Part shown: positions 1 to 7,656 of the stretch, piece after piece
Layout of the letters: every line of letters starts with the position of its first letter
Numbering within the stretch: position 1 is the stretch's first letter
Source: CAYJBP01 sp964372025
GTDB lineage: Bacteria > Bacillota > Dehalobacteriia > UBA4068
Length of the DNA stretch: 17,549 nt
Direction: 5' to 3'
Assembly (NCBI GenBank): GCA_964372025.1
Contig: CAYJPF010000057.1
Coordinates: forward strand, 1 to 17,549
Notes under the pieces: model-generated
Seen by the model: only the letters and a program-made list of their open reading frames with translations
The model's database searches: none
Told to the model about the DNA's origin: nothing
Translations under genes and position numbers: made by a program

Positions 1-2
1 GC

Positions 3-65
3 TCTGCCCCCAATACCCCCGCAATTTTTTGTAAAAAATTGAGTAAAACTTTATGTTGAGGCAGA
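3..65 (-). terminator. possible stem-loop downstream of the Tim44-like gene
   Basis: An outer helix can form between TCTGCCCCCAA (3-13) and TTGAGGCAGA (56-65), about ten pairs with one bulged base and one G-U pair. Inside it an A/T-only stem pairs 22-30 with 33-41. It lies just after the minus-strand gene ending at 92, so it could end that transcript. There is no clean T-run after the outer helix, and the element is at the window edge, so the terminator reading is weak. Confidence 0.3.
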
Positions 66-91
66 CCCTTTTTAGATATTAGCTAAGCGCA

Positions 92-811
92 TCACTCAAT
101 TTCAATAGCCGAAAAAATCCAGGTTCTTATATAGTCAACCTTGATATTTGCCGAGCAGTACGGGCAAACGGATTGCCCTTCGCCACTAATCGGCGCTCCG
201 CAATTAGGGCAGGCTTTACTGGTGGTAGCCCCTGCCTCAAAATTAGCTTGATCCAGGCGATATACCCATTTGGTAGTGGCCCTTTTTTGTTGCTTTTGTG
301 CTTCGGTGCGGCTAGCCGTTTGCTCCATATATTCATAAGCAATCTGAAATTCAATCACTGCGGTTGCCGCAGTCTTACGATAGCTACGCAATGCTTGCTT
401 ATGCACCTTTAAGCCGCTAATACCAATCCCGGCAGCACGCTTTTGCTCTATTTGCTCGGCTAGCTGTGCATTTAAAGTTTCACTATCGGCAAACTTAGCC
501 AAATCCTCGCTTTGCAAAGCCTGATAATACTCGTATAAAGCATCATTATTGCGGCTTTTTAATTCGGCCAAAGATAGCTCCGGAAAATCCTCGGCCAGGC
601 GGGGGGCGGCTAAACTTTCCATGCCGCTAACCGATTTAGGGCTATTTTCTACCAAAAATTCGCGGGCATTTATGCCTTCGATTAAATCATCAGTATCAAA
701 AAGCAGATTGGAAACCTGGCGCATTTTACTCTTTACCTTAAAGTAAATTATCAAGCCAATAATTAAGCAGATAATAAAAATTACCGCGATTACAATAGCT
801 AAACTAATCAT
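92..811 (-). CDS. membrane-anchored Tim44-like protein with C-terminal zinc ribbon
   Basis: The 239-residue product starts with one hydrophobic segment (about residues 2-24), followed by a soluble region. The stretch beginning around residue 68 (LAAPRLAEDFPELSLAELKS) and the mixed alpha/beta middle resemble Tim44-like domain proteins of Firmicutes. The C-terminus has two CxxC pairs (CPNC and CPYC, about residues 201-219), a typical zinc ribbon. The family is structurally related to mitochondrial Tim44, but its bacterial role is unknown, so no substrate is assigned. The ATG at 811 has an AAAGGGAT Shine-Dalgarno about five bases upstream. An in-frame open stretch continues upstream to 886 behind a stronger Shine-Dalgarno (see findings), so the start is not certain. 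It follows the YibE/F gene after 114 bases and may share its transcript. Membrane and zinc-ribbon calls are firm; the Tim44 assignment is from memory of the family. Confidence 0.75.
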   Translation of the reverse strand: MISLAIVIAVIFIICLIIGLIIYFKVKSKMRQVSNLLFDTDDLIEGINAREFLVENSPKSVSGMESLAAPRLAEDFPELSLAELKSRNNDALYEYYQALQSEDLAKFADSETLNAQLAEQIEQKRAAGIGISGLKVHKQALRSYRKTAATAVIEFQIAYEYMEQTASRTEAQKQQKRATTKWVYRLDQANFEAGATTSKACPNCGAPISGEGQSVCPYCSANIKVDYIRTWIFSAIEIE

Positions 812-925
812 GCTTATCCCTTTCGATGCCGGTAGCCACCATGTACCAAATCCGAAACCACCCCAGAAAAAATTAGGGCGGCCTATGCTGCGTTTCTCCT
901 CCTTGCAGTACGTTAAGTGGCTAGG

Positions 926-2068
926 CTAACTGCGATTATATATCCAAGCCGCAAATAATACGGTGGCCGGCACAGCCAAAAGGATACCAATGCTACCCAC
1001 AATAGCCTGGATAACTTCCACCACAATCATCTCAAAATTTAAAATGGTTAATAATTGCCGATTATAGGCGGTAAATAGCAATACCACCGCCAAAGAGCTG
1101 CCGATATAGGCCAAAATTAGGGTATTGGTCATCGTGCCGATGGCATCCTTACCGATATTCATGCCCGAATTTACCATCCGGCCAAAGGTTTTATCCTTCA
1201 TCTCGGCGGCCAGCTCATGCATCGACGAGGCTATCGACATCGCCACATCCATAATCGCCCCCAAAGAGCCAATTAAGATGCCGCCCCAAACTACCGCCCG
1301 CAAATCAATACTAATATCATTTTCCAGCAAGGTTAAATAAACATATTCCTGATCGATTACCCCGGTTACATCCAAGGCCTGATTTACGATTAAGGCCAGC
1401 AAGCCGGCAATAAGCACACCGCCGCAATTACCCACAATCGCACATAAAGTTTTTTTATTAAAACCATTTAAAATCACCAGGCTAAATAAGATGATAAAAA
1501 TGGCAATGATTAGGGTTAGCAGGTAAATATTATAACCCTGCAAAATGCCCGGCACATATACCAGAAAAATGGTGCTGATTGTTATCGCCAAAGAAGCAAT
1601 GGTAGCCAGGCCTTTTAAGCGGCCGATAATTAGAATTAATATCAAAAAAACAATAATAATGCTGATTAAACCAACTGCCCGATTTGTGGAGATAAAATAC
1701 CAGCTATCATCATCAATGCCGTCTTCGATTACATCCTCATTGGAAATCAAAATTTGCTCGCCGGCTTCTACCGGCTGCGGCACGGGAAAAACCATCTCAT
1801 TAATCGATTGCTTTACCTCTACCTGGCTGCCGGCTTCAGCGCCGGATTTAATTGTGGCCAAAAAGATGATTTCGGTCATGCTAAAGCCGGGCGCATACTC
1901 TGTAATCTCGCTGCTTAAAACCTCGTCTACTGTGGCTCTAATTGGTGCAACATCAATATTTTGATCAGCCGAATAATCGATAATAAATATGCCTGCTACA
2001 ATTAAAATTACAGCTAAAGCCGTTAATATTAAAATTTGCAATAAACGCTTAGAAGTTTTGTTCTGCAT
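926..2068 (-). CDS. YibE/F family multi-pass membrane protein
   Basis: The 380-residue protein has an N-terminal transmembrane segment (about residues 10-31), an extracytoplasmic region of roughly 100 residues, and then from about residue 130 a series of hydrophobic helices. The late conserved block includes GALGAIMDVA... type sequence (here GSLGAIMDVAMSIASS), SGMNIGKDAIGTMTNTLILA and AYIGSSLAVVLL, which is the hallmark of the YibE/F family (PF07907). The family is widespread in Firmicutes and Actinobacteria, but its function is not established; transport has been suggested. The start codon lies inside the end of the RNA helicase gene, overlapping it by 20 bases (2049-2068), which suggests coupled translation. 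The Tim44-like gene follows in the same direction. Confidence 0.9.
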   Translation of the reverse strand: MQNKTSKRLLQILILTALAVILIVAGIFIIDYSADQNIDVAPIRATVDEVLSSEITEYAPGFSMTEIIFLATIKSGAEAGSQVEVKQSINEMVFPVPQPVEAGEQILISNEDVIEDGIDDDSWYFISTNRAVGLISIIIVFLILILIIGRLKGLATIASLAITISTIFLVYVPGILQGYNIYLLTLIIAIFIILFSLVILNGFNKKTLCAIVGNCGGVLIAGLLALIVNQALDVTGVIDQEYVYLTLLENDISIDLRAVVWGGILIGSLGAIMDVAMSIASSMHELAAEMKDKTFGRMVNSGMNIGKDAIGTMTNTLILAYIGSSLAVVLLFTAYNRQLLTILNFEMIVVEVIQAIVGSIGILLAVPATVLFAAWIYNRS

Positions 2069-4024
2069 TATTTTTACCTCGGGGCTTTTTAGACCTGGGC
2101 TTTAATTTATCCTTAGTTTTAGCTTTATCTTTATCTTTGGCTTTATCTTTAGCTTTATCCTTAAATTTGCTGCCAGCCTTAGCATTAGGGGCTTTGCCAC
2201 CGCCTTTAGCTGCATTGGCTTGCGGTTTGCGGCCTTTAAAGCGCTTTTTGCTATCCACGGCCGAGCCACTAAAGGCGCTGGCCTCAACCGGCTTGCCGCA
2301 AATTTTAATATTGGCCATGGCAATTAAAATATCGGCCAAAAATTCTTGGGGAATAGCCACTAAAGAGCGGTTTTCTTCGATAATAATTTTACCGATAAAC
2401 TTACCGGCAATACCGGTGCGCTCGGTAATCGCCCCCACAATATGATTGGGCTTGCAACGCGATTTGGCACCGATATTTAAAACCATATTAAATTGGCTTA
2501 AATCGCCGCTAAACTCCTTTTTATCGGATAAGCGCTTCGATTTTTCTTCCGGCTTTTTAAACTGCGGCACATCTTTTAAGCCTTTTAAATCGTGGACAAA
2601 GGCCAAATCGATTAAAGCGGCAGCAATTTGCTCGGCGCTATAGCTTTGATCAATCAACTTTTCGATCATTTGCAGGTTTTCGGCCTTGATTTCATCGCCT
2701 AGCTTGGCTTTAATTGTATCTAAATTACGAGCAACCTCATTGCTTTTAATGGCGGCAATAGTTGGTACCGGAACTAGCTTAATTTTGGATTGCAGCTTAT
2801 GTGCCAAATCATTAATATAAACTACCTGCTTACGGCCGCAGCAAAGGCTAATTGCAATACCGCTTTGGCCGGCACGGCCGGTACGGCCGATACGATGCAC
2901 ATAATACTCACTTATGCGGGGCAAATCATAATTAAAAACATAATCTACATTATTAACATCGATGCCGCGGGCAGCCACATCGGTTGCCACCAAAATTTCG
3001 ATTTTGCCGCTTTTAAAGCCGGCCATAACATTGCTGCGCTNNNNNNNNNNNNNNNNNNNNNNNNNNNNNNNNNNNNNNNNNNNNNNNNNNNNNNNNNNNN
3101 NNNNNNNNNNNNNNNNNNNNNNNNNNNNNNNNNNNNNNNNGCCACCAAAATTTCGATTTTGCCGCTTTTAAAGCCGGCCATAACATTGCTGCGCTGCTGC
3201 TGCTTCATATCGCCATGAATACCCTGGGCAAAAAAGCCGGCCTCGCAAATAAGCTCGGTTAATTCATCAACCATGCTTTTGGTATTGGTAAAAATTATGG
3301 CTCGCTTGGGGCTATAATAATGCAATAATAATTTTAAAGAATCCAGCTTATAATGCTTATCTACATCTATGTACAGCTGCTTAATCTCGTTTAAAGTGGC
3401 TTTATCTTTAACCAAATTAATTTGCAGCGGATCTTTTTGGAATTGCTTGGTAATATCCAAAATCCCTCGCGGTATAGTGGCCGAAAAAAGCACAATTTGC
3501 CTTTGCTCGGGCACATCTTGCAAAATGGTTTCGATATCCTCTTTAAAGCCCATATTAAGCATTTCGTCGGCTTCGTCTAGGATAACCATTTTTACATTAT
3601 CCAGCTTTAAAGAGCCCTTTTGCATATGATCCATGATCCGCCCCGGCGTGCCGATAACCATATTAGCCTTGCGCAAATCCCTAAATTGATTGCGATAATC
3701 GGCACCGCCATAAATATTGGCGGTATGCACATAGGGCATATAGGCGGTTAATTTGCGAATTTCGTCGCCACATTGCTGGGCTAATTCCCTGGTAGGGGAT
3801 AAAATTAGCACTTGCACTTTTTCGGCAGGCTCTATTAATTCTACGGCCGGAATGGCAAAAGCCATTGTTTTGCCGGTACCGGTACGGCTTTGAGCCAAAA
3901 TATCGCGACCACTACGGGTTAAGGGAATAGTTTCGGCCTGTACCGGGGTACTTTCCACAAAGCCCATTTCCTCAATGGCCTTTAGCATCGGGGCATTTAA
4001 TTCTAATTGTTCAAAAGTTGTCAT
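2049..4024 (-). CDS. deaD: DEAD-box RNA helicase with DbpA-type RNA-binding domain (split only by an assembly gap)
   Basis: ATP-dependent RNA helicase of the DeaD/CsdA/CshA type, acting on structured RNA in ribosome assembly, decay or cold adaptation. Motifs in order: Q-motif region (residues 3-31), Walker A AQSRTGTGKT (44-53), PTRE (77-80), TPGR, DEAD (150-153), SAT (181-183), IIFTNTK, ATDVAARGID and HRIGRTGRAG. A DbpA-like RNA-binding domain follows at roughly residues 458-530, then a Lys/Asp/Ala-rich tail built partly from a degenerate 12-bp repeat (about 2110-2165). The 100-N run at 3041-3140 breaks the reading, but the 55 bases on either side are identical. Collapsing one copy and the Ns restores a single 606-residue protein, a normal length. 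The start at 4024 has a good AAAGGAG four bases upstream. Its 3' end overlaps the YibE/F gene. Helicase is certain; the exact subfamily name less so. Confidence 0.92.
2986..3040. repeat. 55-base contig-end duplicate, left of gap
   Basis: These 55 bases are identical to 3141-3195 on the other side of the N run. Both copies encode the same helicase residues (MAGFKSGKIEILV and flanks), so this is most simply one genomic sequence present at the ends of two overlapping contigs. Confidence 0.9.
3041..3140. other. assembly gap of 100 N
   Basis: Exactly 100 N, a conventional placeholder length for a gap of unknown size. Because its flanks overlap by 55 identical bases, the true gap is probably negative (an overlap), and no helicase sequence seems to be missing. 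Confidence 0.95.
3141..3195. repeat. 55-base contig-end duplicate, right of gap
   Basis: Second copy of the sequence at 2986-3040, ending at the same base (GCGCT) where the left copy runs into the Ns. It continues naturally into the upstream part of the helicase gene. Confidence 0.9.
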
Positions 4025-4053
4025 AATTCTCCTTTAATGTTTAAATCACAATA

Positions 4054-4068
4054 GCGGCAACTTGCCGC
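4054..4068 (-). promoter_or_regulatory. short GC-rich hairpin in the helicase 5' leader
   Basis: GCGGCAACTTGCCGC is a perfect self-complementary arm pair (GCGGCAA/TTGCCGC around one base, practically a 5-bp stem with a 5-base loop). It lies 30 bases upstream of the helicase start and just beside the larger inverted-repeat element. It could be a leader structure of the helicase mRNA or the base of a terminator; there is no T-run directly after it on either strand. Confidence 0.35.
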
Positions 4069-4077
4069 ATCAAATAC

Positions 4078-4239
4078 TAGTGCATTGCGTCATTATGATT
4101 TGAGGATATTGGCGAGCCAAAATTTTATCTGAGTGCCGCGGAGGAAGGCGTCATAGTGGTGCTATGTCAACTGACGACAAGGTGCTCAGGTGAAATTTTC
4201 GCCGTCAATATCTTTGAATTATAGTGACGCAAGGCACTA
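4078..4239. repeat. 162-bp imperfect long inverted-repeat element (structured RNA or MITE-like)
   Basis: The left arm 4078-4137 and the reverse complement of the right arm 4181-4239 match at 47 of 60 aligned positions with one single-base bulge. Both arms begin TAGTGC and share blocks TTGCGTCA, GATATTG, AAAATTT and CTGAG. Ten of the twelve mismatches are transitions that become G-U pairs if the plus strand is transcribed. The centre (4138-4180) contains a further hairpin CATAG-TGGTG-CTATG (4152-4166) and an alternative CGTCA/TGACG pairing. No protein is encoded. The element separates the MBL hydrolase from the helicase and contributes the TAG stop codon of the former. It may end transcription from the relA-dtd-MBL unit. 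On the minus strand the arms also contain -10-like boxes (TATAAT at 4218-4223), so a promoter for the helicase could lie inside it. No clear target-site duplication and no second copy are seen in the window. Confidence 0.85.
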
Positions 4240-4893
4240 ACTCCTCAAATAAGGATTAAATTTCTTTTCATAGCCTAAGGTGCTTTTAGCACCATGGCCG
4301 GGCAAGACCAATAATTGCTCATCTAATTGACATAGCTGCGCCAAAGAAGCCATTAATTGCTGATAATCGCCGCCTTCTAAATCGGTGCGGCCAATAGATA
4401 GATTAAAAAGGCTATCGCCGCTAAATAATAGTTCGCCCAATTCCAGGCAAATGCCGCCTTGAGTATGGCCGGGGCAATGGATAACCTTAAAGCTAAGGCT
4501 GCCCAAATTAATTAATTCGCCATCGGTTAGCAAATGATCCGGCTTACCGCCATCGCCATCGGCATTAAACATTTTAGCTGCACTTAAGGAGCTATCCTGC
4601 AAATACTTGGCATCGTTTTGATGAATGGCAATCGGGATATTATAATGCTCGGCCAGCATTTTATTAGCGCCGATATGATCCCAATGGCCATGGGTATTGA
4701 TAATCAATTGCGGCTTGGCTTTTAGCTTATTTAAAGATTCGATAATTAGCTCGCCATCGGCACCGGGGTCGATAATAGCAGCTAGCAGTGAAGATTTTTC
4801 CAGCACTATATAGCAATTGGTATTGCCATACATTACCGGCTGCCGATAACAAATATAGTTTTGGCTATCTAAAATTAGTTCTAAATCAAACAT
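4237..4893 (-). CDS. MBL-fold metallo-hydrolase, glyoxalase II-like
   Basis: The 218-residue cytoplasmic enzyme has the complete metallo-beta-lactamase metal set: HGHWDH (His68, His70, Asp72, His73), His143 in CPGHTQGG, Asp160 in SGDSLF and His200 in LPGHG. The GRTD following the second Asp is typical of the hydroxyacylglutathione hydrolase-like branch, which in Firmicutes hydrolyses thioester-type or unknown substrates; the actual substrate cannot be read from sequence. Length is normal for the short Firmicute members, which lack the C-terminal substrate domain of true glyoxalase II. The ATG at 4893 has GAAAGGA about eight bases upstream. It lies 40 bases after dtd and belongs to the relA-dtd-MBL gene order seen in Clostridia. 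Its TAG stop is formed by the edge of the inverted-repeat element. Confidence 0.88.
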   Translation of the reverse strand: MFDLELILDSQNYICYRQPVMYGNTNCYIVLEKSSLLAAIIDPGADGELIIESLNKLKAKPQLIINTHGHWDHIGANKMLAEHYNIPIAIHQNDAKYLQDSSLSAAKMFNADGDGGKPDHLLTDGELINLGSLSFKVIHCPGHTQGGICLELGELLFSGDSLFNLSIGRTDLEGGDYQQLMASLAQLCQLDEQLLVLPGHGAKSTLGYEKKFNPYLRS

Positions 4894-4933
4894 GGTATTT
4901 TCCTTTCGTGCTTATTGCCCATCATGATGGGGC

Positions 4934-5371
4934 TTAGCCTTCTAAAAGTATGGTAACCGGGCCATCATTGGCAATATCTACCAGCATATCGGCCTGAAAA
5001 ATTCCGCTTTTTACCTTAATGCCCTCGGCCTTTAAGGCTTCGATATAAGCCTGATAAAGCTGATTAGCAAGCTCGGGCTTGGCCGCCGCACCAAAGCTGG
5101 GGCGATTACCGCGCGCGCAATCGGCATAAAGGGTAAACTGGGATATCGCCAAAACTTCGCCTTCGATATCCTTAACCGATAAATTTAACTTTTGCTGATC
5201 ATCGGCAAAAATCCGCAAATTGGCCGTTTTTTTGGCCAATTTTTGCACTATGGCCAAATCATCGCCATCTTTAATACCCACCAAGGCTACCAGGCCTTGG
5301 CCTATGGTGGCATGGCTTTTTTGCTTTATGCTTACTCCGCCTGTTTTTACTCTTTGTAATAAAATACGCAA
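4934..5371 (-). CDS. dtd: D-aminoacyl-tRNA deacylase
   Basis: Removes D-amino acids (and misattached glycine) from tRNA, a proofreading step in translation. The 145-residue length is standard for the family. Visible signatures are SQFTLYADCARGNRPSF (from residue 77), containing the conserved SQFTL segment, and NDGPVT near residue 135, the Gly-cisPro motif that builds the chiral pocket of the partner subunit in the homodimer. The start codon appears to be TTG (5369-5371), preceded by GGGAG nine bases upstream; the family N-terminus MR(I/V)(L/V)(L/V)QRV fits this start exactly. It starts 14 bases after the relA stop, so the two are almost certainly co-transcribed. Confidence 0.95.
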   Translation of the reverse strand: MRILLQRVKTGGVSIKQKSHATIGQGLVALVGIKDGDDLAIVQKLAKKTANLRIFADDQQKLNLSVKDIEGEVLAISQFTLYADCARGNRPSFGAAAKPELANQLYQAYIEALKAEGIKVKSGIFQADMLVDIANDGPVTILLEG

Positions 5372-5385
5372 CTTAAATAACTCCC

Positions 5386-7569
5386 TTAATTTTCTCGATT
5401 ATTGGTGGAATAAATTCTTCTAACCTCCAATACATTATTCACCCTTTTAATTCTTTGCATCAAAAACTCTAACTGATCAGGGGATTTAACCTCCACCTTT
5501 AATTGCACGGTAGCCTGATCCTTCTTTTTATCTACCGTTAAATTTACACCATTAAGTGGGGTTTTTGTATCGGCCATGATGCTAATAATATCCATCGTTA
5601 GCCGATCCCTGTCATTACAGATAGCCATAATTTCGGCCTGATACAGGCCTTTAGAGCCGCTGCCCCAGCCTACTTCGATTAGGCGGGGATCATTATCGGC
5701 TAGGTAGCGCTTGGCATTTGGGCAATCCATGCGATGCACCGATACCCCTCGCCCACGGGTAATATAGCCGATGATATTATCGCCCGGTAAGGGCTTGCAG
5801 CAAGCAGCTAAGCGGATTAAAGCCTGGTCTAGGCCTTTTACCCAAATATTTTGATCGCCCATATTTTCCCGTTCGGGGGTTAGTTTTAATTCCGGGGCGG
5901 GTTTAAATTCTTTTTTATAATCTTCTTTAATGCGGCTTAAAACAGAATCTAAGCGCAAAGCGCCATCGCCGATGGCGGCATATAAATCATCCACCTGATT
6001 AAAGCGGAATTTTTGAGCCAAATCAATAATATTATCATGCTTAAAGATGGCTGCTGTATCCAAGCGAAAACGCTTACATTCTTTTTCGAGCAGCTCAAAG
6101 CCTAAGCTGATATTTTCATCACGTTTTTCCTTACGAAACCAAGAACGAATTTTATTTTTGGCCTGCTGGGTTTGCACAATATTAAGCCAATCGCGGCTGG
6201 GGCCGCTGCCTTTGGCGGTTAAAATTTCGACAATATCGCCATTTTGCAGGGGCGTATCTAAGGGCAAAAGCCGATGATTAACCTTAGCCCCCACGCATTG
6301 ATGGCCAACCTGGGTATGAATGCGATAGGCAAAATCCAAAGGGCCTGCGCCGCTGGTTAATTCATAAACATCGCCTTTGGGGCTAAATACATAGATATTT
6401 TCGCTAAATAAATCGCCTTTTACCGATTCCATAAATTCATGAGCATCGCCCACATCTTGCTGCCATTCCAGCAAATGGCGCACCCATTCTACTTTTTTAT
6501 CAAAATCGGCATCGCCGCTTTTGCCTTCTTTATAGCGCCAATGGGCGGCAATACCAAATTCGGCGGTACGATGCATATCCCAGGTACGAATTTGCACCTC
6601 AAAAGGCGAACCATTATCGGCAATAACGGTGGTATGAATTGATTGATAAAGGTTTTGCTTGGGCATGGCAATATAATCTTTAAAGCGGCCGGGAATAGGC
6701 TTCCATAAAGTATGGATAATGCCCAGTACCCCATAGCAATCCTTAACGGTATCCACGATAACCCGGATTGCATTTAAATCAAAAATTTCGCTTAAATTCT
6801 TTTGCTGACGCAGCATTTTATTATAAATGCTATAATAGCCCTTACTGCGGCCTTTAATATCGGCCTTAACTCCAACCGCCGATAATTCATCAAAAATGCT
6901 GGCAGCTAATTTATCGATAAAGCGATCGCGCTCGGGCTTATCATCGGCCAATTGACGGCGCACATTCTCGATGGCCTCCGGCTCTAAAATGGCAATTGAT
7001 AAATCTTCCAGCTCGGTTTTTATTTTAAACATACCTAAGCGATGGGCAAGCGGGGCAAAGATATGCAGGGTTTCTTCGGCAATTTCTTGGCGGCGCAGCG
7101 CCGAGCGATGGCCGCTTATGGTGCGCATATTATGCAATCTATCGGCCAATTTAATCATGATAATACGAATATCTTTAGCCATGGCCATAAACATTTTGCG
7201 CAAGTTTTCGGCCTGGGCCTCATGACGATTATGAAAGTTTAGCTTTGATAATTTAGTAACCCCTTCCACCAAGGTGGTAACCGATTCGCCAAATTGCTCG
7301 CTGATTTCGGCGGCGGTATAGTCGGTATCTTCGATTACATCATGCAAAAGGCCGGCGATAATGGTATCGTCGTCTATTTGCATGGTGGTTAAAATTTCGG
7401 CCACCGATAAAGGGTGGATTACATAAGGCTCGCCGCTATCGCGCTTTTGGGCGGCATGGGCAGCTACGGCCAAATCATAAGCAGCCGTAATTTTATCGCT
7501 ATCAGAGGCCAAATTATAGGATTTGGCATTGGCTAAAATCAAATCACGCTTTTCGGTTAAAATCGACAT
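5386..7569 (-). CDS. relA: bifunctional (p)ppGpp synthetase/hydrolase RelA/SpoT (Rel)
   Basis: Makes (p)ppGpp from ATP and GTP/GDP at the stalled ribosome, and degrades it. The 727-residue length and domain order are those of Firmicute Rel. The HD hydrolase domain has His52, His76-Asp77, Glu80-Asp81 and Asp143 (LADRLHN). The synthetase domain has Asp264, RFKD (295-298), QNLYQS and Glu324 in FEVQIRT. A TGS domain lies around 390-450, a helical and Cys-containing zinc-finger region includes CCKPLPGD, and a C-terminal ACT domain starts around 655. Both catalytic sites look intact, and the RFKD form is the one found in bifunctional Rel enzymes. ATG at 7569 is preceded by GGAAG. It lies 87 bases after codY on the same strand, with a hairpin between, and leads into dtd. 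Confidence 0.97.
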   Translation of the reverse strand: MSILTEKRDLILANAKSYNLASDSDKITAAYDLAVAAHAAQKRDSGEPYVIHPLSVAEILTTMQIDDDTIIAGLLHDVIEDTDYTAAEISEQFGESVTTLVEGVTKLSKLNFHNRHEAQAENLRKMFMAMAKDIRIIMIKLADRLHNMRTISGHRSALRRQEIAEETLHIFAPLAHRLGMFKIKTELEDLSIAILEPEAIENVRRQLADDKPERDRFIDKLAASIFDELSAVGVKADIKGRSKGYYSIYNKMLRQQKNLSEIFDLNAIRVIVDTVKDCYGVLGIIHTLWKPIPGRFKDYIAMPKQNLYQSIHTTVIADNGSPFEVQIRTWDMHRTAEFGIAAHWRYKEGKSGDADFDKKVEWVRHLLEWQQDVGDAHEFMESVKGDLFSENIYVFSPKGDVYELTSGAGPLDFAYRIHTQVGHQCVGAKVNHRLLPLDTPLQNGDIVEILTAKGSGPSRDWLNIVQTQQAKNKIRSWFRKEKRDENISLGFELLEKECKRFRLDTAAIFKHDNIIDLAQKFRFNQVDDLYAAIGDGALRLDSVLSRIKEDYKKEFKPAPELKLTPERENMGDQNIWVKGLDQALIRLAACCKPLPGDNIIGYITRGRGVSVHRMDCPNAKRYLADNDPRLIEVGWGSGSKGLYQAEIMAICNDRDRLTMDIISIMADTKTPLNGVNLTVDKKKDQATVQLKVEVKSPDQLEFLMQRIKRVNNVLEVRRIYSTNNREN

Positions 7570-7600
7570 GCTTCCACTTCCGTTTCACTAAAAATAAGCA

Positions 7601-7625
7601 AACGAGGGCAAATATCACCCTCGTT
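7601..7625 (-). terminator. hairpin between codY and relA (terminator or attenuator)
   Basis: AACGAGGG (7601-7608) pairs perfectly with CCCTCGTT (7618-7625), an 8-bp stem with a 9-base loop. Read on the minus strand it lies about 30 bases after the codY stop and is followed by TGCTTATTTTT. The T-run is not immediate, so termination may be partial, leaving some read-through into relA. Confidence 0.6.
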
Positions 7626-7656
7626 AAATGTTGCACTTAGCCACCATGTACTTAAT

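Noticed and set aside
2110..2165. Repeat array in the helicase 3' end as a CRISPR or regulatory repeat
   Set aside because: It is an in-frame low-complexity Lys/Asp/Ala-coding stretch with no spacers, typical of helicase basic tails.
2790..3218. Plus-strand open frames across the N run, and other antisense frames in the genes
   Set aside because: They are shadows of real genes; the strand opposite has clear domain motifs and these translations resemble no protein.
833..7651. 14-base match TAGCCACCATGTAC at 833-846 and 7638-7651
   Set aside because: About one such match is expected by chance in a window of this size, and the surroundings are unrelated.
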